A stretch of DNA of 64,000 nucleotides. Origin: Bacteroidota bacterium. GTDB taxonomy: Bacteria; Bacteroidota; Bacteroidia; CAILMK01; JACPUW01. Positions within the stretch are counted from its first letter, which is position 1; each line of letters starts with the position of its first letter. The stretch lies in NCBI GenBank assembly GCA_016192035.1, contig JACPUW010000041.1, forward strand, positions 62,001 through 126,000, read 5' to 3'. A model generated the notes under the pieces. It worked only from the letters and a program-made list of their open reading frames with translations, did no database searches and was not told where the DNA came from. A program made the translations under genes and the position numbers. Positions 51,916-61,806 of this stretch are shown here, in pieces.

Positions 51916-53991
51916 ATGAGAATCTTGTCATTGACCTTACTGGTTATTACCTTGTACAGTGGTGTTGCTTTTGCCCAGTTGCGCCCTAACTTGAACAATT
52001 GGTTTTTGGCGGGCAACATAGGCACCACGGTAGGCCATACCGATGTGAGGCCCAAATCGGGTATGGACTATATCAACCACCCCGGACAGTACATTGGCTA
52101 CATTATCAGCCCTGAGGCCTCTTATCACTTCACTCATGGTTTTGGATTGGTGCTGAGCTATAGCTACGCCAAGATCTTGGGCAACGAAAGGAGCAAAATG
52201 CCGGCGTGGCCAGCCAGGGAATTCAACACAAACCTGAGCGAGATCAAATTCATGGGCCATCTTAACCTAGGCCGGGCGCTGAGTTTTAACCTCAGAAAAA
52301 ACATCATCAGTCCATATGTAAATGCAGGGGTGGGCTCTACTTGGGGCCGCTTTCATGCCCCTTTATCCAGGGTTTCCGGCGATGCCATTCGCGATTACCT
52401 GAACAGCGACCGATTTGACACCGCTGGTTTCCAGACCTGGAACAAAAACCTTCAAGTGGGTTTCTATGTGTATGCCGGCCGCTATTTTGACTTGGACATA
52501 CGGTACAACTACACTTTCTACAACGAAGACTACGTGGACGGCTCTTGGATGTATATCATAGGCAACCGTGAATGGGACAAATACTCGGCGGTATCAGTAG
52601 GCTTTCGATTCAAGTTTGGGGCAAACAACCGCCGTACCTATGAGCACACGTCTTGGGCGCGAGAACCACTTGAAGAAGATACCTCCTTGTTCAACACGTT
52701 TGTGGACATTGAAGAATATGACGATGGCACTGGCACACCGGTGTTTAAGGTTCGGACAAGGCCAACCAATGTGAGCGAAGAAAACCTCACCAAGATTGAC
52801 GCCAGCAACAAGACCGACGACGACATGTACCAATCCATCTACAACACGCTGATGGAGAATCCTGATTTGCGCGATAGCCTATTGGCCGCCCTGGCTAAAG
52901 ACCTTCAGAATAATCCCGCCTTTATTACCAATGTACAGAATGGGGTGTGCATAGAGTGCCCCGATGCCGGTGAGGGCGGAGGACTTACCGAAAAGGATGT
53001 TGAACGAATTGTGGAGCGCATAGTGGAACGGGTAATAGTGCGTGAGGGTACTACGGTGGTAATCAAGGATGATAATACCTACACGGACAGCCCTGCCGAT
53101 ACTACAGGTGCAGGGTCTTCTAAAACCGGCACTACCAAGCCTGGTTCAGGTGTGGCAAATGCAGGTAAGGATAAACCTAAAGATACCAACCCCATCACCA
53201 AAATTGATGAGTTTGAGCTCCGCGACATATACTATGACCTTGATGAGGCCTTTATTAGGAACGATGCATCTAGTTCACTGGATGAATTGGCCAAGTTGCT
53301 CAAGAAGTATCCCAACCTCAAAATCGAATTGGGTTCACATACCGATTGTCGCAACTCTAAGAATTACAACCTCGCGCTATCTCAAAAGAGGGCCTTGGCG
53401 GCTGTTAACTACTTGGTTTGCCAAGGTATAGACCGATGCAGGTTGGTGGCAAAAGCCTATGGTGAATCACAGTTGGTGAACATGTGCGATTGCGAAGGTG
53501 AAGACACCGGCGGGGACTGTACCGATGCCGAGCACCAAAGGAACCGTAGAACAACCGTTAAAATACTGGATTACAACTACCAAAAGGGAAGTGGATGCCA
53601 AGAGGCCGTAGAAGTGGATGTGGCTGCCGCTGAAGATGCACGCCTGAATTCAAAGGAATTGCCCGTGGCTGATCCAAAATCCATAGTAGTTACCGAAGAC
53701 GACATAAAAAATGCCGGTATTTCCACCGATCCTGCCGCTGGGTATTATGTGGTTATTGGCACTTCCTATGTGCCTAAGTATGCATCGGCGCTGGCCGCCC
53801 TAGCTCAGGATAAAGAAAGTTTTGATGGGTCTGGTGTGCTTTATTTGGGTAATACCAAGTACTTTGTCTATGCCGATATGTCAACTGACTATGACGCTGC
53901 CATGGCCAAACTCAAGGCCGTAAGGTGCTGTACCCGGTTCCCCGATGCCTGGATTTATGCCTACAAAATGGACAATACAAAGGGCAAATAG
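51916..53991 (+). CDS. OmpA-family outer-membrane protein with SPOR-like C-terminal region
   Basis: 691 residues from ATG 51916, chosen because RILSLTLLVITLYSGVAFAQ is a signal peptide. The N-terminal about 230 residues form a beta-barrel of the type seen in DUF6089/porin-like proteins. A linker with EVIERIVERVIVR-type charged repeats leads to an OmpA C-terminal peptidoglycan-binding domain (about residues 433-551: DIYYDLDEAFI, ELGSHTDCRNSKNYNLALSQ, RALAAVNYLV, NRRTTVKIL). An acidic insert with Cys residues (NMCDCEGEDTGGDCTDAE) interrupts it. The last 80 residues (GYYVVIGTSYVPKYASALAA) look like a SPOR-type peptidoglycan-binding fold. Confidence 0.87.
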   Translation: MRILSLTLLVITLYSGVAFAQLRPNLNNWFLAGNIGTTVGHTDVRPKSGMDYINHPGQYIGYIISPEASYHFTHGFGLVLSYSYAKILGNERSKMPAWPAREFNTNLSEIKFMGHLNLGRALSFNLRKNIISPYVNAGVGSTWGRFHAPLSRVSGDAIRDYLNSDRFDTAGFQTWNKNLQVGFYVYAGRYFDLDIRYNYTFYNEDYVDGSWMYIIGNREWDKYSAVSVGFRFKFGANNRRTYEHTSWAREPLEEDTSLFNTFVDIEEYDDGTGTPVFKVRTRPTNVSEENLTKIDASNKTDDDMYQSIYNTLMENPDLRDSLLAALAKDLQNNPAFITNVQNGVCIECPDAGEGGGLTEKDVERIVERIVERVIVREGTTVVIKDDNTYTDSPADTTGAGSSKTGTTKPGSGVANAGKDKPKDTNPITKIDEFELRDIYYDLDEAFIRNDASSSLDELAKLLKKYPNLKIELGSHTDCRNSKNYNLALSQKRALAAVNYLVCQGIDRCRLVAKAYGESQLVNMCDCEGEDTGGDCTDAEHQRNRRTTVKILDYNYQKGSGCQEAVEVDVAAAEDARLNSKELPVADPKSIVVTEDDIKNAGISTDPAAGYYVVIGTSYVPKYASALAALAQDKESFDGSGVLYLGNTKYFVYADMSTDYDAAMAKLKAVRCCTRFPDAWIYAYKMDNTKGK

Positions 53992-54051
53992 GCCCAAGGC
54001 ACCTATCCTTATTACATTCTGCTGCTTTACCGCCCCGCTGGGCCTAGTGGC

Positions 54052-54059
54052 TATTTTTG
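54052..54059 (+). promoter_or_regulatory. -7 promoter element (TATTTTTG) of icmF
   Basis: An exact TAnnTTTG match 21 bases upstream of ATG 54081. A TTTA box lies 22 bases upstream, one mismatch from TTTG. It overlaps the first in-frame ATG (54057), so the downstream ATG is the better start. Confidence 0.45.
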
Positions 54060-54080
54060 CCTTCATTTAGCTGTCATTTC

Positions 54081-57000
54081 ATGATGTTACAAGAAAAGTA
54101 TGTGCCTAAGAACCACATTAGAATGGTTACTGCGGCATCCTTATTTGACGGACATGACGCCGCCATTAACGTGATGCGGCGCATCATCCAATCAACCGGG
54201 GTGGAGGTCATTCATTTGGGACATGACCGAAGCGTGGATGAGGTGGTTTCTTGCGCTATTCAAGAGGATGTGCAAGCCATAGCCATGACCTCATATCAAG
54301 GCGGCCACATGGAGTATTTCACCTATATGTTTGATTTGCTCAAGGAAAGGGGAGCAGGGCACATCAAAATTTTCGGTGGTGGAGGTGGAGTAATCCTACC
54401 TTCTGAAATTGAACAGCTTATGAATTACGGTATCGCCAGGATATACTCCCCTGACGATGGCCGCGAAATGGGCTTGCAGGGCATGATCAACGATATGGTG
54501 CGCCAGTGCGATTTTCCCATTGGCGATCAATTGAATGGACAACTTGAGAAGGTAGGTGAGAAATCGGCCCTGGCTATTGGCCGCCTCATTTCTGCCGCCG
54601 AGAATTTCCCAAGCCTGCACGCCGACATGCTTTCAGGAATTGAGCAAAAGGCACTACAGGCGCAAGTGCCCGTGCTGGGCATTACAGGCACGGGAGGGGC
54701 TGGCAAATCCTCGTTGGTTGATGAACTTGTCCGGAGGTTCTTGCTCGATTTTACCGACAAATCCATTGCAATACTTTCCGTGGATCCATCCAAAAGGAAA
54801 ACAGGTGGTGCCCTACTGGGTGACCGTATCAGGATGAATGCCATTAGGTCATCTAGGGTATATATGCGTTCACTGGCTACCAGGCAGTCTAATTTGGCCC
54901 TGTCGGCACATGTGCGCCAGGCACTCAACATAGTGAAAGCTGCAGGCTTTGACTTGGTCATTTTGGAAACCTCTGGTATAGGTCAGTCTGATACCGAGAT
55001 TGTGGACCACTCTGATGTGTCTCTCTATGTGATGACTCCTGAATACGGCGCAGCAACCCAGTTGGAAAAAATTGATATGCTTGATTTTGCCGACGTGATT
55101 GCCATAAATAAATTTGACAAAAGGGGGGCTCTGGATGCCCAGCGGGATGTGGTAAAGCAATACAAGCGAAACCACCAGGTTTTTCACCTGCCCGACGGGA
55201 AAGTCCCCGTGTTTGGCACCATCGCATCGCAGTTCAATGACCCCGGCACCAATCGTTTGTACCGGCATACCATAGATTTGGTACAGGCTAAAACCGGTGC
55301 GCCATTGCACTCAAACTATGCGGTAGAAGTCGGTATGTCAGAAAAGATCTACATAATACCGGCCACCCGTACCCGCTACCTTTCTGAAATAGCCGAAAAC
55401 AACCGTCAGTACGATGTTTGGGTTGATAAACAAGCCAATATAGCCGAAACGCTTTATGCCCTCCACACTTCTATGGAAGTGATCAAGGCCAGTGGGCCAA
55501 ACGTGGCAATTGATGAAGTGCAAAAAGTTTACGAGCAGACAAGCATGGAGCTTGACCCCAAGAACAAAAAATTGATAGAAAACTGGCCTAGCACACGCCA
55601 ACGCTATCGCAGTGAGGAGTTTATTTTCAGTGTGAGGGGCAAGGAATTGCGATTGAAAACACATACGGAATCACTCTCACATACCAAAGTGCCAAAAGTG
55701 AGTACTCCCCGATACCGGGGTTGGGGTGATGTGCTCAAGTGGCAACTTCAAGAGAATGTGCCAGGGGAATTTCCTTATACATCGGGTTTGTTTCCGTTCA
55801 AAAGGGAAGGGGAAGACCCTACCCGCATGTTTGCCGGGGAGGGTGGCCCTGAACGCACAAATAAGCGCTTTCACTATGTGAGCCAAGATATGCCGGCCAA
55901 ACGGCTAAGTACCGCATTTGATTCGGTAACCCTATATGGCGCAGACCCCGATTATAGGCCCGATATCTATGGTAAGATTGGGAATTCGGGCGTAAGTGTG
56001 TGCTGTTTGGACGATGCCAAGAAGCTATACTCCGGGTTTAACCTTTCTGACCCCAAGACATCTGTTTCCATGACCATAAATGGGCCAGCCCCCATGTTGC
56101 TTGGGTTTTTCCTCAATGCGGCCATTGATCAGCAGTGCGAACGCCATATCAAGGAACATGGCATGGAACAAGCCGTGCGCCAACAAATTGAATCCATGTA
56201 CGCAGCGCGGGGCGCATCGGTGCCCACATACCAGGGTGCATTGCCAATGGGTAATGATGGACTGGGGCTTATGTTGCTGGGCACATCGGGCGACAAGGTG
56301 CTAGACCCTGAGGTATATCAGCGCATAAAAACGGAGACCCTACAGCAGGTGCGCGGTACGGTCCAAGCCGATATTCTCAAGGAAGACCAGGCGCAAAACA
56401 CCTGTATCTTTAGCACAGAGTTCGCACTTAGGCTCATGGGCGATGTGCAGGCCTACTTTATTGATCACAAGGTCAGGAATTTCTATTCCGTTTCCATATC
56501 AGGTTACCACATTGCCGAAGCAGGCGCCAACCCTATTACCCAGCTGGCTTTTACCCTGGCCAATGGATTTACCTATGTAGAATACTACTTGAGCAGGGGT
56601 ATGGATATCAATGACTTTGGGCCTAACCTTTCTTTTTTCTTTTCCAATGGTATAGACCCTGAGTACGCGGTGATAGGCCGGGTGGCGCGCAGGATTTGGG
56701 CTAAGGCCATGCGCCTAAAGTATGGGGCCAACGAAAGGGCCCAGATGCTCAAGTACCACATTCAAACTTCTGGAAGGTCACTCCACGCCCAGGAAATTGA
56801 TTTCAACGATATACGCACCACCCTTCAGGCCCTGTATGCCATATACGACAATTGCAATTCACTGCATACCAATGCATATGATGAAGCCATTACCACTCCT
56901 ACCGAAGAATCGGTGCGCCGGGCCATGGCCATTCAATTGATCATAAACCGGGAGTTGGGCTTGGCCAAAAATGAAAACCCTTTGCAGGGTTCGTTTATCA

Positions 57001-57452
57001 TTGAAGAGCTCACCGACTTGGTGGAGGAAGCCGTACTGGCCGAATTTGACCGAATAACAGAAAGGGGTGGGGTACTGGGCGCCATGGAAACCATGTACCA
57101 GCGCAGCAAGATACAAGAAGAGAGCCTGTACTACGAAACCCTAAAACACAGCGGTGAAATGCCCATCATTGGGGTAAATACTTTCCTAAGCTCCAAGGGT
57201 TCGCCCACCGTGGTGCCGGGGGAGGTGATAAGGGCTACTACCGAAGAAAAGGAAACTCAAATAAACACCCTTACCCGCCAACATGCCTTTTACCACAAGG
57301 AAGCCAAAAACTGGCTTGGAGTGCTTACTCAGTCTGCCCTTTCTGGTGCAAACATGTTTGATACCCTGATGGAAGTGACCAAGTATTGCACCCTGGGCCA
57401 AATAACCCAGTCCCTTTTCCAAGTAGGTGGACAATACCGCCGCAACATGTAA
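54081..57452 (+). CDS. icmF: Fused isobutyryl-CoA mutase (IcmF): B12 domain, G-protein chaperone, mutase
   Basis: 1123 residues from ATG 54081. Domain order: N-terminal cobalamin-binding domain (about 1-140, with SLFDGHDAA, the DxH motif), G-protein chaperone (about 200-500, with Walker [13 protein letters not shown], then [11 protein letters not shown] for guanine specificity), and the C-terminal acyl-CoA mutase barrel (about 540-1123, with [20 protein letters not shown]). This order B12-GTPase-mutase is characteristic of IcmF and differs from methylmalonyl-CoA mutase, in which chaperone and mutase are separate. IcmF interconverts isobutyryl-CoA and n-butyryl-CoA and sometimes pivalyl-CoA with AdoCbl. 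The chaperone loads the cofactor. It needs a B12 supply, noted also for the CarH-like protein. Confidence 0.95.
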   Translation: MMLQEKYVPKNHIRMVTAASLFDGHDAAINVMRRIIQSTGVEVIHLGHDRSVDEVVSCAIQEDVQAIAMTSYQGGHMEYFTYMFDLLKERGAGHIKIFGGGGGVILPSEIEQLMNYGIARIYSPDDGREMGLQGMINDMVRQCDFPIGDQLNGQLEKVGEKSALAIGRLISAAENFPSLHADMLSGIEQKALQAQVPVLGITGTGGAGKSSLVDELVRRFLLDFTDKSIAILSVDPSKRKTGGALLGDRIRMNAIRSSRVYMRSLATRQSNLALSAHVRQALNIVKAAGFDLVILETSGIGQSDTEIVDHSDVSLYVMTPEYGAATQLEKIDMLDFADVIAINKFDKRGALDAQRDVVKQYKRNHQVFHLPDGKVPVFGTIASQFNDPGTNRLYRHTIDLVQAKTGAPLHSNYAVEVGMSEKIYIIPATRTRYLSEIAENNRQYDVWVDKQANIAETLYALHTSMEVIKASGPNVAIDEVQKVYEQTSMELDPKNKKLIENWPSTRQRYRSEEFIFSVRGKELRLKTHTESLSHTKVPKVSTPRYRGWGDVLKWQLQENVPGEFPYTSGLFPFKREGEDPTRMFAGEGGPERTNKRFHYVSQDMPAKRLSTAFDSVTLYGADPDYRPDIYGKIGNSGVSVCCLDDAKKLYSGFNLSDPKTSVSMTINGPAPMLLGFFLNAAIDQQCERHIKEHGMEQAVRQQIESMYAARGASVPTYQGALPMGNDGLGLMLLGTSGDKVLDPEVYQRIKTETLQQVRGTVQADILKEDQAQNTCIFSTEFALRLMGDVQAYFIDHKVRNFYSVSISGYHIAEAGANPITQLAFTLANGFTYVEYYLSRGMDINDFGPNLSFFFSNGIDPEYAVIGRVARRIWAKAMRLKYGANERAQMLKYHIQTSGRSLHAQEIDFNDIRTTLQALYAIYDNCNSLHTNAYDEAITTPTEESVRRAMAIQLIINRELGLAKNENPLQGSFIIEELTDLVEEAVLAEFDRITERGGVLGAMETMYQRSKIQEESLYYETLKHSGEMPIIGVNTFLSSKGSPTVVPGEVIRATTEEKETQINTLTRQHAFYHKEAKNWLGVLTQSALSGANMFDTLMEVTKYCTLGQITQSLFQVGGQYRRNM

Positions 57453-57474
57453 GATATTTCGGTATATTGCACAG

Positions 57475-58332
57475 ATGCCCGTATTGATTATTTGCTTGTT
57501 GTTCACCTCGTTTGCGGCTAAAGCCCAGTCCGTGTACCATGTGGTTTCACCCAGCGCCGAGCTTATGAGCCTGCCAAATCCAGGATCATCCAGGCTGGCC
57601 CTACTTAGTAAGGGCGACGAGGTGAACTATCTCAAAACCATGGAATCAGGGTCATGGGCCAAGGTAAGCTTTGAAGGCCAAATAGGGTATATGGAAGTGG
57701 CCCACATCAAGGAAGGAAAAATGGAAGTGAAAGCCACCGTGGCCGAAGTAAAAAAGTACCACGTTGTAGTATTTCAATCAGCCATTTATGCAAGTCCTGA
57801 CTTTTCGGCCAATAAGTTAAAAACCTTGGTGCGCGATGAAATTTTGGAAGTGTTTGTGGGTGACGATATAGAGTGGCTTAAGGTTAAAACCAAAACAGGG
57901 GTAGGATATGTATTTGGTGCACATATGGAAGAAGGCTTACCAAAAAAGGAGGAAAAAGCAGAAGAGGAAGTGATTGAAATCTATACCGTAAGGGTTGATG
58001 TGCCTGCCTTTGCCGGTAAAGACAAGAAATCTAAGGTTATGGCCAAGTTTGAACGGGGCGATTTAGTGGATGTGGTTTTGGCTGAAGATGGATGGGCTAG
58101 GGTAAAACTGCCCCAGGGATATGGATATATTGAATTGTCGGCCCTTGACAAACCTGAAACGCCTACCGGTGGCGCAAGCAAGGGTAAAGTCAATCCAGGC
58201 GATATAGGCAAGTCAAAGGATCCCATTAAGTTTGGTGCCATTTGCCGCGATGGCAGCACCGACTACACCGTAGGCCCCCACACCTGCTCCAAGGGCAACG
58301 GAGTGCAAATGTGGATCTATAAAAAACCGTAA
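57475..58332 (+). CDS. SH3b-repeat protein with Cys-containing C-terminal tail
   Basis: 285 residues from ATG 57475, chosen because PVLIICLLFTSFAAKAQ is a signal peptide. Three SH3b-like domains are visible (about residues 25-85, 100-155 and 170-225), each with GDEVxxLK, RDEILEVFVGDDIEWLKVKT or FERGDLVDVVLAEDGWARVK. The C-terminal 40 residues (ICRDGSTDYTVGPHTCSKGN) look like a DUF3761-type Cys motif. SH3b domains usually bind peptidoglycan or peptides. It follows icmF by 22 bases. Confidence 0.75.
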   Translation: MPVLIICLLFTSFAAKAQSVYHVVSPSAELMSLPNPGSSRLALLSKGDEVNYLKTMESGSWAKVSFEGQIGYMEVAHIKEGKMEVKATVAEVKKYHVVVFQSAIYASPDFSANKLKTLVRDEILEVFVGDDIEWLKVKTKTGVGYVFGAHMEEGLPKKEEKAEEEVIEIYTVRVDVPAFAGKDKKSKVMAKFERGDLVDVVLAEDGWARVKLPQGYGYIELSALDKPETPTGGASKGKVNPGDIGKSKDPIKFGAICRDGSTDYTVGPHTCSKGNGVQMWIYKKP

Positions 58333-58377
58333 CAAGGACTTACCAAATGGAAAACATACAAACGCTTAGAAATGCCA

Positions 58378-58385
58378 TACTTTTG
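58378..58385 (+). promoter_or_regulatory. -7 promoter element (TACTTTTG) upstream of the envelope protein gene
   Basis: An exact TAnnTTTG match 15 bases upstream of ATG 58401. It lies within the longer open frame from 58347 and therefore supports the shorter start. Confidence 0.4.
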
Positions 58386-58400
58386 CCCCAAACGGGTAGT

Positions 58401-59246
58401 ATGCGAGCCTTCATTATAGCCACCATTCTTCTACTGGGATTAGCCGGTCAAGGGTTAGCCCAACGAAAGGTCAACAAAATGAACGGCCTTACCGAGGCCA
58501 GTGTCACCAAGAGAAAATATAACAAGCAGTGGATCAAGATGCGGCAACATGGTTTGCCATCATTTGCCACATCGGTTGGAGTAAATGGGGGCATTGCAAA
58601 CTTTATGTATGACGACCCCGCCATTGCTTCATTTGGTAGATATACCCTGATACATGCCCCGCAGCTTACCTTTCACATAAACCCAAGCAAATTCGCCGGG
58701 TTTAACCTGGGGTTGGGGTACCGCAGCACCATGTTTAGCTACTCCACCAGCGGTTCTTTTTCCAATGATTCCATTATGGCAATAGCCAATGGCGAATGGC
58801 AACAAAAGTTTGGCAACATTGGCATTTCACTCGGCGGGGTGTATTACGTAAACATAGCCAAGCAAATGTCCAACTGCACGGGTTTCGGTATAAGCAATGC
58901 CACCACCGCGCACTTGTTTATTGACATGGGGATTACCCTGGCGCCATCACTTTTTAACGAAGTTTATTTCGTTGGAAATTTCAATGAGTTCGTGAACGGA
59001 GAACTCAAGAACTCTGGCGAGTATGACAAATACACCATTATGTACAACGAGAAACCCCGGCGCGAAGCCATGTTTTTCTACTATGCCAAACTGGGTATCC
59101 GTGTCCAAAACGAATCCTTTTCTACTCGTATAGGCCCTGTGTTTGAATATCAGCTAAATACCAACAGGGGAATCGCCAATGATTTCACTGCCACCACCAC
59201 TTCCATCATGATGTACGGACTCTGCCTGGCCTTTGAGTTTTATTGA
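58401..59246 (+). CDS. Predicted outer-membrane beta-barrel protein
   Basis: 281 residues. ATG 58401 gives the signal peptide RAFIIATILLLGLAGQGLAQ. The mature protein is beta-rich with alternating strands (APQLTFHINPSKFAGFNLGL, FGNIGISLGGVYYVNI, EAMFFYYAKLGIRV, IMMYGLCLAFEFY) and ends in an aromatic strand (AFEFY), as expected for an outer-membrane barrel. Family unknown. Confidence 0.72.
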   Translation: MRAFIIATILLLGLAGQGLAQRKVNKMNGLTEASVTKRKYNKQWIKMRQHGLPSFATSVGVNGGIANFMYDDPAIASFGRYTLIHAPQLTFHINPSKFAGFNLGLGYRSTMFSYSTSGSFSNDSIMAIANGEWQQKFGNIGISLGGVYYVNIAKQMSNCTGFGISNATTAHLFIDMGITLAPSLFNEVYFVGNFNEFVNGELKNSGEYDKYTIMYNEKPRREAMFFYYAKLGIRVQNESFSTRIGPVFEYQLNTNRGIANDFTATTTSIMMYGLCLAFEFY

Positions 59247-59321
59247 TCAGGTCTTTCCTGCCAGGTCCTTCCAATTTCCCCCTTTTTTCTCATCCTTTTT
59301 CAAGGGTAGAACCTTATGGTC

Positions 59322-59340
59322 TGCCCAAGCCGTTTGGGCA
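59322..59340. terminator. Hairpin after the envelope gene, terminator-like
   Basis: A perfect 7-bp stem TGCCCAA-GCCGT-TTGGGCA between the envelope gene and the cystathionine beta-synthase gene. It is followed by TTATTGG rather than a strong T run. It may terminate the previous transcript. Confidence 0.35.
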
Positions 59341-59393
59341 TTATTGGCACTATAAACGCCCTTTCAGATGCCAAACGCCCGTGGAACTGTGCC

Positions 59394-59401
59394 TACATTT
59401 G
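59394..59401 (+). promoter_or_regulatory. -7 promoter element (TACATTTG) of the cystathionine beta-synthase operon
   Basis: An exact TAnnTTTG match 17 bases upstream of ATG 59419. It lies within the longer frame from 59368 and favours the shorter start. The -33 box is not recognisable. Confidence 0.4.
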
Positions 59402-59418
59402 AACCACAGCAACCGCAC

Positions 59419-60792
59419 ATGAAGTACTTTCATAATGTATTGGAAACCATTGGAAACACACCCTTGGTTAAACTCAATAAGGTGCTGGGCCCCCAGTGGC
59501 CCTGCCTGGTACTCGCCAAAGTAGAAACCACCAATCCAGGTAACTCCATCAAAGACCGCATGGCGGTGAAAATGATAGACGATGCACTGGCCAGTGGTCG
59601 GCTTAAGCCTGGAGGCACCATCATAGAAGGCACCTCTGGAAATACCGGCATGGGCTTGGCCATTGTGGCCGCCGTCAAAGGCTATAAATGTATTTTCACC
59701 ACCAACGACAAGCAATCCAAAGAAAAAGTGGACCTGCTTAAGGCCGTGGGTGCAGAGGTAATCGTATGTCCTACCAATGTGGCGCCTACCGACCCCAGGT
59801 CTTACTACTCCGTGGCCAAACGGCTGAGCGAGCAAATCCCCAACTCTGTGTACCTTAACCAGTACGATAACCTGTCAAACCGCCAAGCCCACTACGAACA
59901 AACCGGGCCTGAGATATGGAGCCAAACCGAAGGTAAAATAACCCACTTGGTGGTAGGCGTGGGAACTGGCGGCACCATTTCGGGGGTGGGTAAATACCTA
60001 AAGGAGCGAAACCCCAATATACAGGTCTATGGCATAGACACCTATGGATCGGTGTTTAAGAAATACCACGAAACCGGCATTTTTGATGAAAAGGAAATCT
60101 ATTCCTATGTGACCGAAGGGATAGGAGAAGATATCCTGCCTGAGAATGTTGATTTTGATGTAATAGACCTGTTTGAAAAGGTAAGTGATAAGGATGGCTT
60201 GCTGTACCAGCGCAGGCTGGCCCGTGAGGAGGGAATCTTGGTGGGAAATAGCGCAGGGTCGGCCGTGGCGGGCCTGGTGCAATTGGCCAGCCGGTTCAAG
60301 CCTGGCGATGTGGTGGTGGTGATTTTCCATGACCACGGCAGCCGATATGTGGGAAAGGCGTACAACGACGACTGGATGAGGGAACGCGGTTTTCTGGACG
60401 ACAACCTCTTGAGCCTGGCCGATATAATAAAGTATAAACCCAACACCGATCTGATAACCATAGGGCCCAGCGCCTCGGTGGCCGATGCGCTCAAACTCAT
60501 TGGCTCGCTCAATATCTCCCAAATACCCGTGGTACAAGGCCTTGAATTTGTGGGATCGGTGTCTGAATCCAAATTGTTCCGTGAACTCATGGGCAACCCT
60601 GACCTAAAATTCCTCTCCGTGGAGAATGTCATGGATAAACCCCTGCCAATTCTCCGTGAAGATTCAGCTTATGGCCAACTAACCCAGTTACTTGACCAAG
60701 GCCACGGAGCCGCACTCATTGCCCTGCGCCAGGGCGGGTACGGCATTATCACCAAACATGATGTTATCTATGCTTTAACTAAAATGAAATGA
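59419..60792 (+). CDS. cbs: Cystathionine beta-synthase (PLP domain plus CBS pair)
   Basis: 457 residues. The first about 320 residues are a fold-type II PLP enzyme: ETIGNTPLVKLNKVLG, the PLP-lysine motif PGNSIKDRMAVKM (Lys45), EGTSGNTGMGLAI, VGVGTGGTISGVGKYL. The C-terminal part is a pair of CBS domains (about 335-457, ISQIPVVQG, DKPLPILREDS, GIITKHDVIYALTKM). It condenses homocysteine and serine to cystathionine or, as a cysteine synthase-like enzyme, produces cysteine or H2S; CBS domains may bind adenylates. The stop overlaps the GAPDH start by four bases. Confidence 0.93.
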   Translation: MKYFHNVLETIGNTPLVKLNKVLGPQWPCLVLAKVETTNPGNSIKDRMAVKMIDDALASGRLKPGGTIIEGTSGNTGMGLAIVAAVKGYKCIFTTNDKQSKEKVDLLKAVGAEVIVCPTNVAPTDPRSYYSVAKRLSEQIPNSVYLNQYDNLSNRQAHYEQTGPEIWSQTEGKITHLVVGVGTGGTISGVGKYLKERNPNIQVYGIDTYGSVFKKYHETGIFDEKEIYSYVTEGIGEDILPENVDFDVIDLFEKVSDKDGLLYQRRLAREEGILVGNSAGSAVAGLVQLASRFKPGDVVVVIFHDHGSRYVGKAYNDDWMRERGFLDDNLLSLADIIKYKPNTDLITIGPSASVADALKLIGSLNISQIPVVQGLEFVGSVSESKLFRELMGNPDLKFLSVENVMDKPLPILREDSAYGQLTQLLDQGHGAALIALRQGGYGIITKHDVIYALTKMK

Positions 60793-61796
60793 GTAAGTTG
60801 AAACTTGCCGTTAATGGTTTTGGGCGAATTGGCCGCGTATTTTTTAGGCGTGCCTGGCAGCATCCATCTATTGAAGTAGTGGCCATCAATGATTTGACCG
60901 ATGCGGCTACCTTGGCGCATTTGCTCAAGTATGACAGCGTGCACGGCGTGTGGCAGGAAGACATAAGGGCAGGCGACTCCTACATTGACATTGGTCAAAA
61001 GCGCGTGGAGGTTAGCGCACTGGCCCTGCCCGATGCCCTGCCCTGGGCCTCCCTGGGGGTCGATGTGGTCCTGGAGTCCACGGGTAAACTGCGCAGCTTG
61101 GTGCAGGCCCAGGGCCACCTACGGGCAGGTGCCAAAACGGTATTGCTCTCTGCACCCCCTAAGGGGCCTGGCATTGGCACCTATGTAATGGGCATAAACG
61201 AGCACCTGATTGAAGCACATGAAACCGTGCTGTCAAACGCCAGCTGTACCACCAACTCTTGTGCCCACATAGTGAAATACATAGACCAGCATTGGGGCAT
61301 AGTAGATGGCTACCTCAGCACCGTACATGCCTATACCGGCGACCAACGGCTGCACGATGCACCCCACGCTGACTTGCGACGGGCCAGGGCAGCCGCCCGA
61401 TCCATGATTCCTACAAGCACCGGCGCCGCTCAGGCCTTGATTACCGTTTTTCCGCATCTTGATGGCCATTTGGTGGGCAGCGCCATAAGGGTCCCCACCG
61501 AGAGTGGATCAATTACCGAGCTTACTTTCCAATTGCAAAAACCCGCAGAAGCCCAGCAAGTGAACGAGTTGTTTCGGTCATTATCTGCCCATCAATTAAA
61601 AGGTATTCTGGCCTACAACGAAGACCCAATCGTGTCCATTGACATAGTGGGCAATCCGCACTCAGGAATCTTTGACGGCACGCTCACCCATGCCATGGGC
61701 CACTTGCTCAAGGTAAGTGCCTGGTATGACAACGAAACAGGCTACGCCAGTAGGTGTGTGGACATGATGGCTTATCTGGGTTCCCGGTTTTTTTAG
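60789..61796 (+). CDS. gap: Glyceraldehyde-3-phosphate dehydrogenase (type I)
   Basis: 335 residues with VNGFGRIGRVFFRRAW at the N-terminus and the catalytic motif SNASCTTNSCAH (Cys153). Further GAPDH landmarks: STVHAYTGDQRLHDAPHADL, RRARAAARSMIPTSTGAA, the DIVGNPHSG stretch and SAWYDNETGYASR. It oxidises glyceraldehyde-3-phosphate in glycolysis or gluconeogenesis. Translational coupling to cystathionine beta-synthase is unusual. Whether it is the main GAPDH of the cell or a secondary copy cannot be seen here. Confidence 0.94.
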   Translation: MSKLKLAVNGFGRIGRVFFRRAWQHPSIEVVAINDLTDAATLAHLLKYDSVHGVWQEDIRAGDSYIDIGQKRVEVSALALPDALPWASLGVDVVLESTGKLRSLVQAQGHLRAGAKTVLLSAPPKGPGIGTYVMGINEHLIEAHETVLSNASCTTNSCAHIVKYIDQHWGIVDGYLSTVHAYTGDQRLHDAPHADLRRARAAARSMIPTSTGAAQALITVFPHLDGHLVGSAIRVPTESGSITELTFQLQKPAEAQQVNELFRSLSAHQLKGILAYNEDPIVSIDIVGNPHSGIFDGTLTHAMGHLLKVSAWYDNETGYASRCVDMMAYLGSRFF

Positions 61797-61806
61797 TGAC
61801 TTACAG

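Noticed and set aside
54081..57452. Methylmalonyl-CoA mutase large subunit
   Set aside because: The order B12 domain, GTPase, mutase in one chain is that of IcmF.
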